From Vesta saturnalis (lineage: Eukaryota > Arthropoda > Insecta > Coleoptera > Lampyridae): a stretch of 64,000 nt of DNA. The translations under genes were made by a program, and so were the position numbers. Positions within the stretch are counted from its first letter, which is position 1. Each line of letters opens with the position of its first letter. The notes beneath the pieces were generated by a model. It worked only from the letters and a program-made list of their open reading frames with translations, was not told the origin of the DNA and did not search any database. The stretch is taken from NCBI GenBank assembly GCA_036346205.1, contig JARFJB010000107.1, positions 1 to 64,000 of the forward strand, read 5' to 3'. Positions 45,598-56,494 of this stretch are shown one piece after another.

Positions 45598-45719
45598 AAT
45601 GATACACGTTCTATATGAACTTCGTAATGAAACTTGTGTAAATAAACCACTCGGCTAACGCCTCGTGGTTTAACTTTACACGCGTTTCATTATGAGGTTC
45701 ATATCGAACTAGTATCATT
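45598..45719. mobile_element. 122-bp hairpin element with GC-rich tip
   Basis: AATGATAC...GTATCATT ends; arms of about 55 bp pair with few mismatches (ATATGAAC, TAATGAAAC and GTGTAAA in both). The tip pairs AAACCACTCGGC with GCCTCGTGGTTT. It lies directly after the TTAA element. It is built like the hairpin at 52123-52221: AT-rich arms and a CTCGGCTAACGCCTCG-type tip. Confidence 0.75.
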
Positions 45720-46339
45720 AATAACTATAAAGATATTTCAAAAAAACTGAATGCTGAAAGTTTTTCTCCATTTCGTCCTCTTTTGATCTATTAGACGACA
45801 TTAACTAAACTTTTGTGCGACGTTTCGTTCCTGATCAGCCATCATGAGCGTTGTTTTTTTTAAATAAGTGAATAAAAATGGGATAACACTCTTCTTTTAC
45901 AAATTCACCTATACAGTACATACATATGTTATCTGTAAGTTTTACAAAAAAGCTATTTTATTCGTATCTATATTTTGTTTCATAAGGTAACCATTGAAAG
46001 CAGTATTATTTTATAATAGAATTAATTATAAATAGTCTTCCAAAACAAAATTACGTAAAATTTGTAACAAATGTTAAAATGGGTTACCATAATTTTCCAA
46101 ACATTAATAACCCCTATTTTAGAGTTGAATCTAAAACGTTTGCCGTATGATCAAGTAGCCCTTGAAAACAATGCCAACAATATAGTTTTGACATTTAGTG
46201 GTATTGATCATCTTCCATTGTTAAGAGTGTACACTTCACCAATTTTTAGTTCAGCATTTATCTTTTTTCGTGTTTAGTACTTTATATTTTTTAATTAATT
46301 ACAGGCGTTAGCAGCTACCGAAAAAAAAAATGATATATT

Positions 46340-47330
46340 GCAATGCTACATTTTGTTCCGGCAAAACTGTATCATTGCTGAAAACACGTATTCTAACAGA
46401 TACCCAGAGAGAAAAAACCTGGAAAATCTATTTTTAGGAGACTAGTAACCAATTTGAAGAAGAACGGTTCGTTCAAGAAACCGTCGTAAAAAATATTCTA
46501 ATATTGAGAAAGAAAATATGTTTTGAAAGCTGTTACAGAATACTCTGAAACTTTTGTGAGAGACATTCAACACAATATTAGTATACTAAAATCGACTGCT
46601 CATTTTATTTTGAAAAAACAAAAATGGAACTCTTACAAATTCAGAGTTTGCCAGTGACTCAGCTCACGTGACCATGGCAGACGTAGAAATTTTTATGAGT
46701 GGTACCTATATAAGAATGTGCCAAGACCATGTGAATTTTCCATCAAAAATTATCTGGTGAGATGAGAGATTTTAAATAGGCGAAATATGCTTTATTGGGC
46801 ACAAAAATCCATTTAAACATATCTTCTGGATCCCAACATCGTTTCGGTTTTAACATGTGAACAGGAATTTTTGGTAGGAGGCTAATAGGGCCATTTATTT
46901 ACAACGGATTACTCACAGCGCAACGTTACCTAAATTTACTGAAAAATAATGTTGTTGAGGGGTTACATAATTTACCTCTGGCGGTTGTTCAATATTGCGG
47001 GTTCCAACAAGATGGTGGTCCAGCTCATAATGGAGCAGTTGTTCGTGATTACTTCTAATTACGTCTAATGAATTTCCGGAAAGCTGGATTGGCACTCGTT
47101 CAACTGTAACTTAACCACAAGATCCCCTTACCCAACACCTCTAGACTTTTTCACTGGCGTTACATAAAAATCAAGTGCATCCTTAAATTTTTCAAAATGA
47201 AGAACAATTATTAAGACTAATTATGGCTGCATTTAACACAATTACTCTTGATATGCTATCATGTGTTTTGGATTCAACAGTATGTTTAGAAAATTTTGGG
47301 TAATTTTGTACAGCTAATTTTGTCACACAA
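46340..47330 (+). pseudogene. mariner-like (DD41D-type) transposase, decayed
   Basis: Plus strand across several frames: QNCIIAENTYSNRYPERKKP, KSIFRRLVTNLKKNGSFKKP (N-terminal helices), VLKAVTEYSETFVRDIQ, ILKKQKWNSYKFRVCQ, then GIFGRRLIGPFIYNGLLTAQ, RYLNLLKNNVVEGLHNLPLA, FQQDGGPAHNGAVVRDYF (second catalytic Asp). The WP.RSPDLT.LDF segment is degraded to a short Pro/Arg/Leu patch near 47130. Many stops. Motifs match the group at 8105, 53549 and 58878 best. Confidence 0.75.
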
Positions 47331-48869
47331 ATACTGCTTTCAATGGTTACTTGACGAAAAAATTATGGAATAAAACGAAACGTTTTTTTTTTTGGAAAAA
47401 TTTACAAGAAACATATGCATGTGTTATATGGGTGAACTTGTAATAGAAAATGGCATAAAAAATTCTGTAAACTTTTTGACGTCGTACAGAATATTAGTCA
47501 ACATCGTCTAAGATTAATAGAAGTGCTTTTTGACTTTCAATATCTCCAATAAGAAGCCAAGAAAAAAATAAAATAAAAAACTCAAAAACTTAGTTTTTTT
47601 TCAAATTTCCTCAAAACTGTTAAAGGTATTTGGAATTTGTAAACGCCATAAACATGATATCGGTGATAGATAACTTTTGCCCCATACAAACGATCTTCTA
47701 TCTCTTACCGTTACAGATATCCCAATGCTGTTCATTGCTATATTGGACACGCTGTATATAGTGCATGCTGTGTACTGATATTATAATGTATCATTTTATA
47801 AAATGTGTTTTTTGATGGTGCATTTTCAGTGGTAGCTTCCTCTACGCGTGGAAGGTGCTGTCAAAAACTAAGCACAAGTTGTTAACGTGCAAATTTTAAC
47901 AAAATCTACAATCTAAATTTTCCTTACATTAACAATGAAATTTTATCATCTTTAATGTTTACGATAATGTTTATTCAATATTTCCTTAAGTAACTATCAT
48001 CCATATTTACCTTGTCGAACGTAAAAAATGTACTCTTCCTAATTCTACATTAAAAAATGGGGGTTGATATTTAAAACAAATGTCGATATCTTTTTCTTGT
48101 GGGAGATGATTAATGCCACTAAATGTCAAAACTGTGTTATAGGCATTCTTTTCAAGGGCTACTTGATCATGCGGCAAACGTTTTAGATTCAACTCTAAAA
48201 TGGGGGTTACTAATGTTTGGAAAATTATGGTAACCCATTTGAACATTTGTTACAGATTTTAAGTAATTTTGTTTTGGAAGACTATTTATAAGTAATTCTA
48301 TTATAAAATAATACTGTTTTCAATGGTTACCTAATGAATAAAATATGGATATGAATAAAATAGCTTTTTTGTAAAACTTGCAGATAACATATGTATGTGC
48401 TATATTGGTGAATTTGTAAAAGTAGAGTGTTATCACATTTACATTCACTTATTTAAAAAAACAACGCTCATGACGGCTGCTCAGAAACGAAACGTCGCAC
48501 AAAAGTTTGGTTAATGCCGTCTAATAGATCAAAAAAAGAGGCAATGGAGAAGTACTTTCAGTATTCAGTTTTTTTCAAATATCTTTAAAACTATTAAATG
48601 TATTTGGAATTTGTAAACAACATAAAAATAACATTAATATGGACTAACTTTCATCTCATTTCTATCCCTTTCGTTTACATATATCCCGATGCTGTCCATT
48701 CTTATCTTGAACACGTTGTATTTGGCATATTAACACATATTTCCAAAGTGGCACATGGTCAAAATGTGGTGGTAAATTACTAATCACTATAGTCATGCAA
48801 GCATAAAGTTTTACCCGAAAATGGTTGTCTCATGGAAAAGTTAATTCCGTTTCTTTATCAATACAAAAC

Positions 48870-50045
48870 AAAACGTGCCTTAAAAGCTTCCTGCGTCTTA
48901 TGTTAAACGTAACTAATCAATTTTGGGGATGAGTACATAAAAGCTGTGTAATTTGAGATAACTGATATTTCTTCCGGAATAAACATCTTATCTCAACGTG
49001 GACTTCTCTGTACTACTTCTTTATACCTAAAGTTTTAGTATCACTAATGATACCAACATTAAACTTATCTCAATGAGATTCCTTCTATGCATAAATTCTA
49101 CAAGACTTACTTAAATCAGAGCCGATTTTGAGGAGGTACATTTGGCTATTGCTGGTATCTCCAGAGAACATCGAAAAAGGTTAGTTCAAAGCTTACGATA
49201 TCTTATCGGATGTTTATCCAGTCTCAAGGCGGTGTTAGGCAATTTCAAAGCAAACTACTTCCGGTTTGCACCGGTGAAAATGTATGTAGATATACCGCAT
49301 ATTTATAATATAGAATTCCTTCAATCAAACTATATACTACTACTGCTTATTACTTCATCGAATAATTAATAGTTATTTGTATTACGAAGCCGGAAAATGG
49401 GTGTTTGGGAGTAAGAGTAAACTTTGCAGGCCGAGATGAAGTCGAAACCTGCAAACTTATCAGTACTCGCAAACCATTTTATGACAAAGTGATACACAAG
49501 ATTTTTTTGTGCCAACGTCAACAATTGTTATTAAAATCAATAAACAAAATTGTTGTACTATTTAAATTTCATACCTGTTGAAATTATGTTGGCAATACTG
49601 ACAACTAACAGTAACAAATATAACCTAAAAAATACAATTGCGAATTATTCATTACTCGAATTTTGTTGACTTTATAATAATTTATAGATGTAGTTTGTAG
49701 TTTATAAGGAACTAATACGGACATAATATCGGTTGTGTACACGTACATAGTAACGTGATTAGGTTTTGTGTCAAGTCGAAAGTCGAATATTCCATCAGTT
49801 CTGTCACTACAATGAGTACCAACTGTAATTTAGTATTAGTTTTGCCGGCGTTTTGATACAGATAGTTTCCGGGCGCATCAGCGTCCAACAAAAAAATTAT
49901 CACTGGAAACTTTAATTAAACGTTTCTGTATTCATATTCAAATTTTTGCTTTATTCTTGTACATAACATACTTTACATTTGTGTTTAACTTAAAGTTAAC
50001 AATTGTAAAACATTAGTTACTTGTTTTGTTAAAGCTGTCAGTATA
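48870..50045. other. no gene seen
   Basis: AT-rich. The frames at 49142-49369 and 49712-49903 have no recognised motif. Confidence 0.5.
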
Positions 50046-50049
50046 CCTA

Positions 50050-51761
50050 CAGGGTGTCAGCGGGTCCGTGCAATAGAAGTTTATGGAGTTGTGGCCAAAA
50101 TCAAAACTTGGAAATTTAGAATCAGGCATGCGTTCTCTTCAACTAAAATATTTTTAGACGTCTAGCGCTTCCGGTCATTACAAAAGTCGCCATCTACTTT
50201 GTGATTTTCAATGGAATACCCTATATATTTTAGCATTTTTGGATAGGAACTATGCTTGGAATCGTTTTCATTGAAACTATACCATGCCCATCTATTGCGG
50301 TTTTTGAGATAAAAATTATTTTACGAAATGTTGACAGCTGGTTGACGTTTACAAAATGGACTGTAACTCCTATTTGGATTGAGATAAAAAGTTAAAATCC
50401 AATTAAGTTTGTAGTTTAATGATACCTTTATAGTATGCATTTTTTTAAATAAATATCTTTGCCTGAGAAAAATGCCTAAATTTATACTTTTCACCCAGAG
50501 TTAAAAATGTACAAGAAATCTATTATTTTAGATGGAATGCCCTATTTTTTGTAACGTAATGGCGATAAGATTTGCTACAGAGTGATATGACATGTTGTTA
50601 CACCTAAATCAAACTGTTCTAGAGTTGTTTCATAAAAATGTAAAATTTTAATTCCTTAGCCATTATATCGAGAATGATATGAATAGTTGCCATGGATACG
50701 AGGATTGGTCAAGTGTTAAATCGACGAAAAACTAAGTTGAATACCATGGCTTATTTCGAGGCCAACACCTCACTTCGTACTGCCGAAGAAGATCTAGGAA
50801 TCATTAGGTGTTCAATACAGAGGATCTTGAAGACGCATCACTTCCATGGCTACAAATTCTTAGTACTGCAAGACCTTCATCCTCAAGATCACAACGACAG
50901 AGTTAACTTAAGTGAGCCAAGCTCTCTCCTCAAGAAGTACGAACACTGGAGGGTGTTTCTTCACGCTTAACATCACCCTTGAATGCGAACGGTCACCATT
51001 TCTAACATTTATTATAATTTGTTTCTAGTCTTTTACATCAATTTTTGAAGTAAATGTGAATAGTTTTCATTAAATATTATGCAAGTCCTAGTAAAAATCT
51101 TGTAGCATTTTCCGTGTATAAAAAATAAATTAAGAATTTCTTCATTTGTACAAACATTATTTTAGGAATAATATTAAGCCATTTAAGAGATAAGTACTAA
51201 GTCACAAACATTGAAAACTTGATATCTGAAAAATTATTTCTCGTAGCCATAGCAACCATTCATATCATTCTCGAAATAATGGCGACCGAACTAAAATTTT
51301 GCATTTTTTGGAAATGCATTAGAACAGTTTGATTTAGTTATAACAACATGTCATGTCACTTTGTAGCAAATCTTGTCGCCAAATCGATTATGAAAAAATT
51401 GATTTTTTTACATTTTTAACTCTGGCTGGAAAGTATAAATTTAGGCATTATTCTCAGACAGAGACTTTTATTTTAAAAAATGTATACGAAAAAGACTTCT
51501 TTAAGCTATAAACTTTAACTCTTTATCTCAATGCAAATAGGAATTACAGTCCATTTTATAAATGTCAACCAGTTGTCCAGATTTCGGAAAATAATGTTAT
51601 CTCAAAAACAGTAATAGGTGGGCATGGTATAGTTTCAATAAAAAAGATTCAAAGTAGCAAAGATTTTAGTTGAAGAGAACGCAATCAATCATACCCTATT
51701 CTAAAGTTTTGAAGTTCTTGTTTTGGCGACAATCCCATAAACTTCTGGCTGAGGCACCCTG
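50050..51761 (+). mobile_element. long-TIR mariner-like element, 1712 bp, TA duplication
   Basis: Ends CAGGGTGTCAGCGGG and, reversed, CAGGGTGCCTCAGCC, flanked by TA (50048-50049, 51762-51763). Inverted arms run about 640 bp on the left and 540 bp on the right. Shared pieces include AGAAGTTTATGG, GCGTTCTCTTCAACTAAAAT, GACATGTTGTTA and ATTTCGAGAATGATATGAAT-like. Only a short centre is unique; it holds a transposase N-terminal fragment. A third copy of the right arm lies at 52590-52882. Confidence 0.85.
50692..50970 (+). pseudogene. mariner-like transposase N-terminal fragment
   Basis: A 92-codon frame: NTMAYFEANTSLRTAEEDLG, IIRCSIQRILKTHHFHGYKF, VLQDLHPQDHNDRVNLSE, then an unrelated tail and a stop. 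It is the DNA-binding half (second helix-turn-helix plus the HP...H.L...D...R linker) of the mariner-like group in this window. The catalytic domain is deleted. Its start lies at the edge of the left inverted arm. Confidence 0.75.
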
Positions 51762-51835
51762 TATATGAAAATATATTACTGTATCGCTAAATTTTTTGAT
51801 TAGGTTTTGGTAGCTAATCGTCTTATTTAAGCACT

Positions 51836-52307
51836 TTTATTTTATTTTGCCACCATAATGTACTTTATACGCCTCCAATTGCGAACGTAATGTGGTCTTT
51901 ATAGCACGGAAATGTTATTGATGCTAAGCAGCATGATTGACAGCAAACACATGACATGATATATAATAGCAATATCACAGTATCTTAGTAACAACAAATT
52001 AGCCTACTGTCGACTTTATTTCACTACATTTGCATTTAAAAACTTGCCGAAAATACTGAATCTTTTTAATATTTTGTTCCAATTTCATGGTGCAAAATAA
52101 AATAAAACACTGTATGTACCACGGGCATAATTGTAGATTATGGCTCTCAGGAATACAAAAGCCCTCCGCTTCGCGTCGGGCTTTTAACATTCCCTCGAGC
52201 CATAATCTTCTGATTATGCCCTTAATACATAAATATCTATAATGTGAAATTCGTTTTATATTTCGATGTTAACTTGATTAAGGTGGAGACTTGAGCACCA
52301 CGAGTGC
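51836..52307. mobile_element. insert present only in duplication copy 1
   Basis: Copy 2 reads from TTATTTAAGTACTTT straight into GACTTGAGCACC; copy 1 has about 472 extra bases between the same words. The insert starts near GCCACCATAATG and ends near GATTAAGGTGGA, which are loose inverted matches, and carries the hairpin at 52123-52221. No coding sequence; the minus-strand frame at 51999-52190 runs through the hairpin. Confidence 0.7.
52123..52221. repeat. 99-bp hairpin with GC-rich tip
   Basis: GGGCATAAT...ATTATGCCC outer stem with GATTATGGCTC/GAGCCATAATC, then an inner stem AAAAGCCC/GGGCTTTT around CCGCTTCGCG. RNA or single-stranded DNA would fold very stably. It resembles the 45598-45719 hairpin in design. 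Confidence 0.85.
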
Positions 52308-52584
52308 TTATATATTTTTTACTTGACTTACGTGAGCTAATTCCTTTCATCACAATATTACGGATTCTCTTACCTGTACATACTTACATTGAATTACAAT
52401 TACTACGTTTAGTAAATATTTTTAAAATTTGGTTACTTTAACTGTTTTTTTTTGCATATACATACAAGATATAGTCGATGAAAAAAGAATTGAACGTGCG
52501 TCCAGCAGGAAGGTTTTATGCAGATTATTTGTAAAGACAACGGTAGAAAGGTTATATGAGAACCACTTTGGATTTAGAAAAGGT

Positions 52585-53155
52585 GTGGTACGATAAAGAC
52601 ATCTTTATGCTATAAACTGAATTATATTTTATCTTTCTATTTCAATCCAAATAGGAGTTACAGTCCTTTTTATAAATATCAGTCATTTGTCAAGATTTCG
52701 GAAAATAATTTTTATCTCAAAAACCGTAATAGGTGTGCATGGTATACTTTCAATAAAAAAGATTCAAAATTGGAAAGATTTTAGTTGAAGAGAACGTAAT
52801 CAAATATACCTGATTCTAAATTTTCAAGTTTTTGTTGTGGCCACAATCCCATAAACTTCTCGCAGAGACACCCTGTATAGGAAAATGTATTAATGTTCCG
52901 CTAAACTTTTTGGTTAGTTTTCGGTAGCTAATCATCTTATTTAAGTACTTTGACTTGAGCACCACGAGTGCTTATATATTTTTTATTTAACGTTAAATTA
53001 CAGAATCCTTTTGCTTCAATTTACCTGAGCTAATTTCTTTCGTCACAATATTACGTATACTCTTACCTGTTCATACTTATATTGAATTAAAATTACTGCG
53101 TTTGGTAAATATTTTCAAAATTTGGCCACTTTAATTATTTTTTTTTTTGTATGTA
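52585..53155 (+). repeat. segmental tandem duplication, copy 2 (first part)
   Basis: Collinear with copy 1: right TIR arm (52590-52882, ends ACACCCTGTATAGG), GGTAGCTAATCATCTTATTT, GACTTGAGCACCACGAGTGC, ACAATATTACGTATACTC, then interrupted at 53156 by a mariner-like element. It resumes at 55530 with CATACAAGATGTAGTCGATG and continues to about 55645. Confidence 0.85.
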
Positions 53156-55529
53156 CCGGGTGAGTCATTATGGAAGGACGCCGGCTATATCCCAGAAACC
53201 GCTTATGTTACGACTTCCAAAAAAAAAATTCTTCAGTAAATGTGGCCAAGAGAAAATGCCGGAAATAATTTTAAAGTTTGTAAATAGACCGCTAGGTGGC
53301 GTAACTGTTGTAGTTACGCCATTGGAAATATCGTAGTTGTATTTTTGGCTATTCGCTGATATTTTAAAAAGTTAAGTTTGATTAACGAACAAAAAGCTAG
53401 TGGACGCTTTCCAAATATTGCTGAAATTTTAGCGATTTTACTGACAGTTATTATCATTGAGTTTCTGGGGTTAGTTTATTACCGTTGGTTAATAATTACA
53501 CCGGGTGGACCATCGAAAATTAACCAGAGATGAGTATTACGCCATTACTCAGTGGCGATCTAAATGCTCAAATTGTCTGCCATCATTATCAATATACAGC
53601 TGCAACCGCTGTTGCGTTGACAAAACAGCGGTTTCTATCCCCGCTGTGGAGAGGGTGTGAATGGAATTTCTTATCCTAATGACCATATTTTCAGGCGTAG
53701 TTGGCCTAGTTGTAAAAACAAGGTCCTTTATTCTTCCCCAAAAATAAAAATCTAAACAAGTTAGATCGGGGGACCTAGAAGATAACAATGGTAATGGTTA
53801 TTAAGCTGTTAAAGTTAAGAATGAATAAGGAAATGTAGGTACCTAGCTGGCCATGGAAAAATGCTCCGTCTTCCTATCCATGTATCAGGAAAAGTTTTAC
53901 TCAAAAATTGACGCACGTGTACTGAAAAATGTGCCGGACAGCCGTCATGTTGGAAAAACATCCGCTGCCCAGTAAGCAACGGCACATCTTCTAAAAGTAA
54001 CGGCAAATCGTTCCGCAAGAAATTAAGGTACATATCACCATTAAATGGTGCGTCAAAAATGTGAGGACCAATAATTCGACCTCCTAAAATACCGCACCAA
54101 ACCCTGATGCTCCACCAGCCCTGATTTTGAATTTCTTGCATCCAACGAGGATTGGTTCTGGACCAATAATGCATGTTATGACGATTTCCTCCACCATCAG
54201 TGCGGAATGTAGCCTCGTCAGTCCACAATATTTGCGATAACAGATGTTGATTATCACTCAGTGATTGATGAAGGACTACATGGTATGGATGTAATCTAGA
54301 TTAAAATTGAAGTTATGGTTTTTTAATAGCTATAACTTTACTGCTTTTAATAGCTAACTTTTATTTAAAACCTACTTATGTTCTTTCACAATACGCCGAA
54401 TAGTTGTTTGTGTTAGTCCCAAGTCACGAGCTATTCCTCTTGTGCTACTATGTGGATTAATTTCGATATACGCTAGAACGTTTATAACATTTTCTTCCGT
54501 TCGGGATCTGCGTGATCTGTGAGTAACTGGGGGATGAATTGTTCCTGTAGTCGTTGTGATAATCGAGTAAAAAGTCTCCTTTCGTAATGCCGTCTTTCTG
54601 GAAAACAAGCCGCATACAATCGTGTAGCAACAGTAGAATTCTGCATGCATTCGAAATATACTGCAAGCATATCATATGCTTCCTGGTTAGAGGGCATTGT
54701 TGGCAAAAAGAATGTGGCAATAAGTCAAAGAAGCTCGTATCACAATACATCCGCATACACCGCAAAACCGGAGGTAATCTTGTGAGGAAATTTCAGGATA
54801 ATATTTCCTTGACACTGACATTGATAAAATTAATGTTACTATGGATAAATCGTCGTTATGCATTGTTGGTCTGGTAGTGTTATTGGATGATTGTGGCACT
54901 ACAAAATCATTACCATGGATCTGAACGTAAAGTAGGTATAAAATTGAAACCAACAAAGATATAGACTTGAAATTTTCAGGGCATAGGCGAAATTTTATGC
55001 TTTTTCTGACTTAAATATAAAAAACATACCATTCTGTTTAATATTTTGAAGAAAATCGCTAAAATGTCAGCAATATTTGGAAAGCGTCCTCTAGCTTTTT
55101 GTTCGTTAATCAAACTTAACTTTTTACATCAACGAATAGCGTAAGAAAAGACCTTTCCAATGAAATATTACTTTTTAAGACTCGATGACTGGTTCCGAAG
55201 GTAATTACGTGTTTGTCTGACAACCTTCGCAGCTCTCCCTACGGAAAGCCTGTGAAGTTAGAGAAAAACTTCTTATACAAAAAATGGGTAAAATTGTCCC
55301 AAAAATACAACTACGATATTTCCAATATACCTTTTCCTTAAGTTTCTGTTACTTATTAGCCATTTTTTTATTTACTACAGCAGTTACGCCACCTAGCGGT
55401 CTATTTACTAACTTTAAAATTATTTACAGCATTTTCTCTTGGCCATATTTACTAAAGAATTTTTTTTTAAGTCGTAACATAAGCGGTTTCTGGGATATAG
55501 CCGGCGTCCTTCCTTAATGACTCACCCGG
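53156..55529 (-). mobile_element. DD41D mariner-like element, 2374 bp, nearly intact
   Basis: Ends CCGGGTGAGTCATTATGGAA and, reversed, CCGGGTGAGTCATTAAGGAA, with TA on both sides (53154-53155, 55530-55531). Inverted ends stay closely matched for more than 150 bp and continue, with an insertion in the right arm, to about 53445 and 55060. The target is confirmed by the unoccupied paralogous site at 52459-52460. Carries one transposase gene with two introns on the minus strand. Confidence 0.95.
53549..54697 (-). pseudogene. DD41D mariner-like transposase, two introns, one frameshift
   Basis: Three exons on the minus strand, about 333 codons: 54697-54376, 54295-53843 and 53774-53549. Introns are 80 bp (54375-54296) and 68 bp (53842-53775), both GT-AG and phase 2. 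ATG at 54697 precedes PSNQEAYDMLAVYF, YAACFPERRHYERRLFTRLS (first helix-turn-helix). A single-base loss near 54550 shifts the frame before GTIHPPVTHRSRRSRTEENV, SSTRGIARDLGLTQTTIRRI (second helix-turn-helix). Exon 2 holds ILWTDEATF (first Asp), WCGILGGRIIGPHIFDAPFN and FFQHDGCPAHFSVHV (second Asp). Across intron 2 WPA-R-SPDLTCLDFYFWG supplies the third Asp. I count 41 residues between the second and third, hence DD41D. All three catalytic Asp are present; apart from the frameshift I see no stop. Typical size for the family. Confidence 0.9.
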
Positions 55530-55544
55530 TACATACAAGATGTA

Positions 55545-56490
55545 GTCGATGGAAAAAGTATTTAGCGCGCATGCAGGAAGGATTAAAACAGATTATTTGT
55601 AAAGAAAACAGTAGAAAGGTTATCTGTGAACCGCTTTGGATTTAGAGAAAGAGTGGGTACAAAAGGTGAGATTGGGTCGCTACAACCATATGAAAGAAAT
55701 ATTTAGAGAAGACCTAGAGAGTCACATGTTTTGTTGACATGGAGAAGCGTTTACGACTGAAAAGTGGTGGGCATATTAAAGTTATAAATTAAAGAGGTCG
55801 AAGGTTAATCAGCAGCTCCAACTTCGGCTACGATGTAGCTGTTAGAATTGGAGAAGAAGTAACAGGTTGTTTTAAGAGGAATATAGGAGTGCGATATGGT
55901 TATTGCCTTATCCAATTTAAATGTGTGTTTCCTAACGAGATGATTTTGTTTTCGGGAAGTGTAGTGAATTTGTTGAAGAAAGTGCAGAGACAAGCAGGGG
56001 ATTTGTGTATCGATGTAGAGAAGCTAGAACAACCAAACAGAAACGGAAAACAAGAAAAACTGGATAAGTTATTAGGAAATGAAGTAAGGAAAGCATTAGG
56101 CAATCACTTTTATAGAAACATATATCGGATATTGGAAATCAAACTGGACATTGAGCTAAAAAAAAATATAGCGAAGCGTGGAATGGTATGTTGTATGGAT
56201 ATGAAATGTGGACGGACACAAACAATATATATAAACATCTAAGAAGACTAGGGGTACCATACTTTGGATGGAGGATTGTAAGAATCATCTGTATAAATAA
56301 GGTATAGGACGAATAAGTACTGCAAAGGATTGTAGAAGACAGAAAATACGACATACGATAGAAAAAGGAACATTGTTTTGAGAAGGAATTGTGCGTTTAG
56401 AACTATAATAGTAAACATGTCGGAGGGGAATGCAAGCAGAAGAAGCAGTAGGAAAAATATAGAGAACATAAAGGAAGCAAGACGCTATGT
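55545..56490 (+). pseudogene. LINE reverse transcriptase remnant
   Basis: Plus strand over several frames: KTVERLSVNRFGFRERVGT (the NQFGFRKG motif), AVRIGEEVTGCFKRNIGVR, YGYCLIQFKCVF (counterpart of RQGC.LSP.LFN), EDLGVPYFGWRIVRIICI. An expected catalytic YADD is not found. Stops are frequent. The first part is duplicated at 52500-52584 by the tandem duplication. Confidence 0.6.
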
Positions 56491-56494
56491 GGAA

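Larger units (their letters stand above)
44873..48862. mobile_element. large inverted repeat around a mariner-like transposase
   Basis: Left arm 44873-45150 plus 45726-46210, right arm 48110-48862. The arms are reverse complements over about 750 bp at high identity: CGTGTCCAAGATAAGAATGG, CGACGTTTCGT and TGGGTTACCATAATTTTCCA occur in both. The left arm is interrupted by 45151-45725. Between the arms lie a transposase remnant (46340-47330) and a diverged third copy of the right arm (47330-47765). The CGTGTCC terminus expected for the element lies at about 45013 and 48725, so homology reaches some 140 bp beyond it. This suggests an inverted duplication of element plus flank. Confidence 0.8.
51478..52584 (+). 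repeat. segmental tandem duplication, copy 1
   Basis: Contains the right arm of the long-TIR element (to 51761), GGTAGCTAATCGTCTTATTT, a 472-bp insert (51836-52307), GACTTGAGCACCACGAGTGC, ACAATATTACGGATTCTC, and the LINE fragment TTVERLYENHFGFRKG (52520-52580). Copy 2 repeats all of this except the insert. Here CATATACATACAAGATATAG (52455-52474) is the empty counterpart of the mariner insertion at 53156. Confidence 0.85.
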
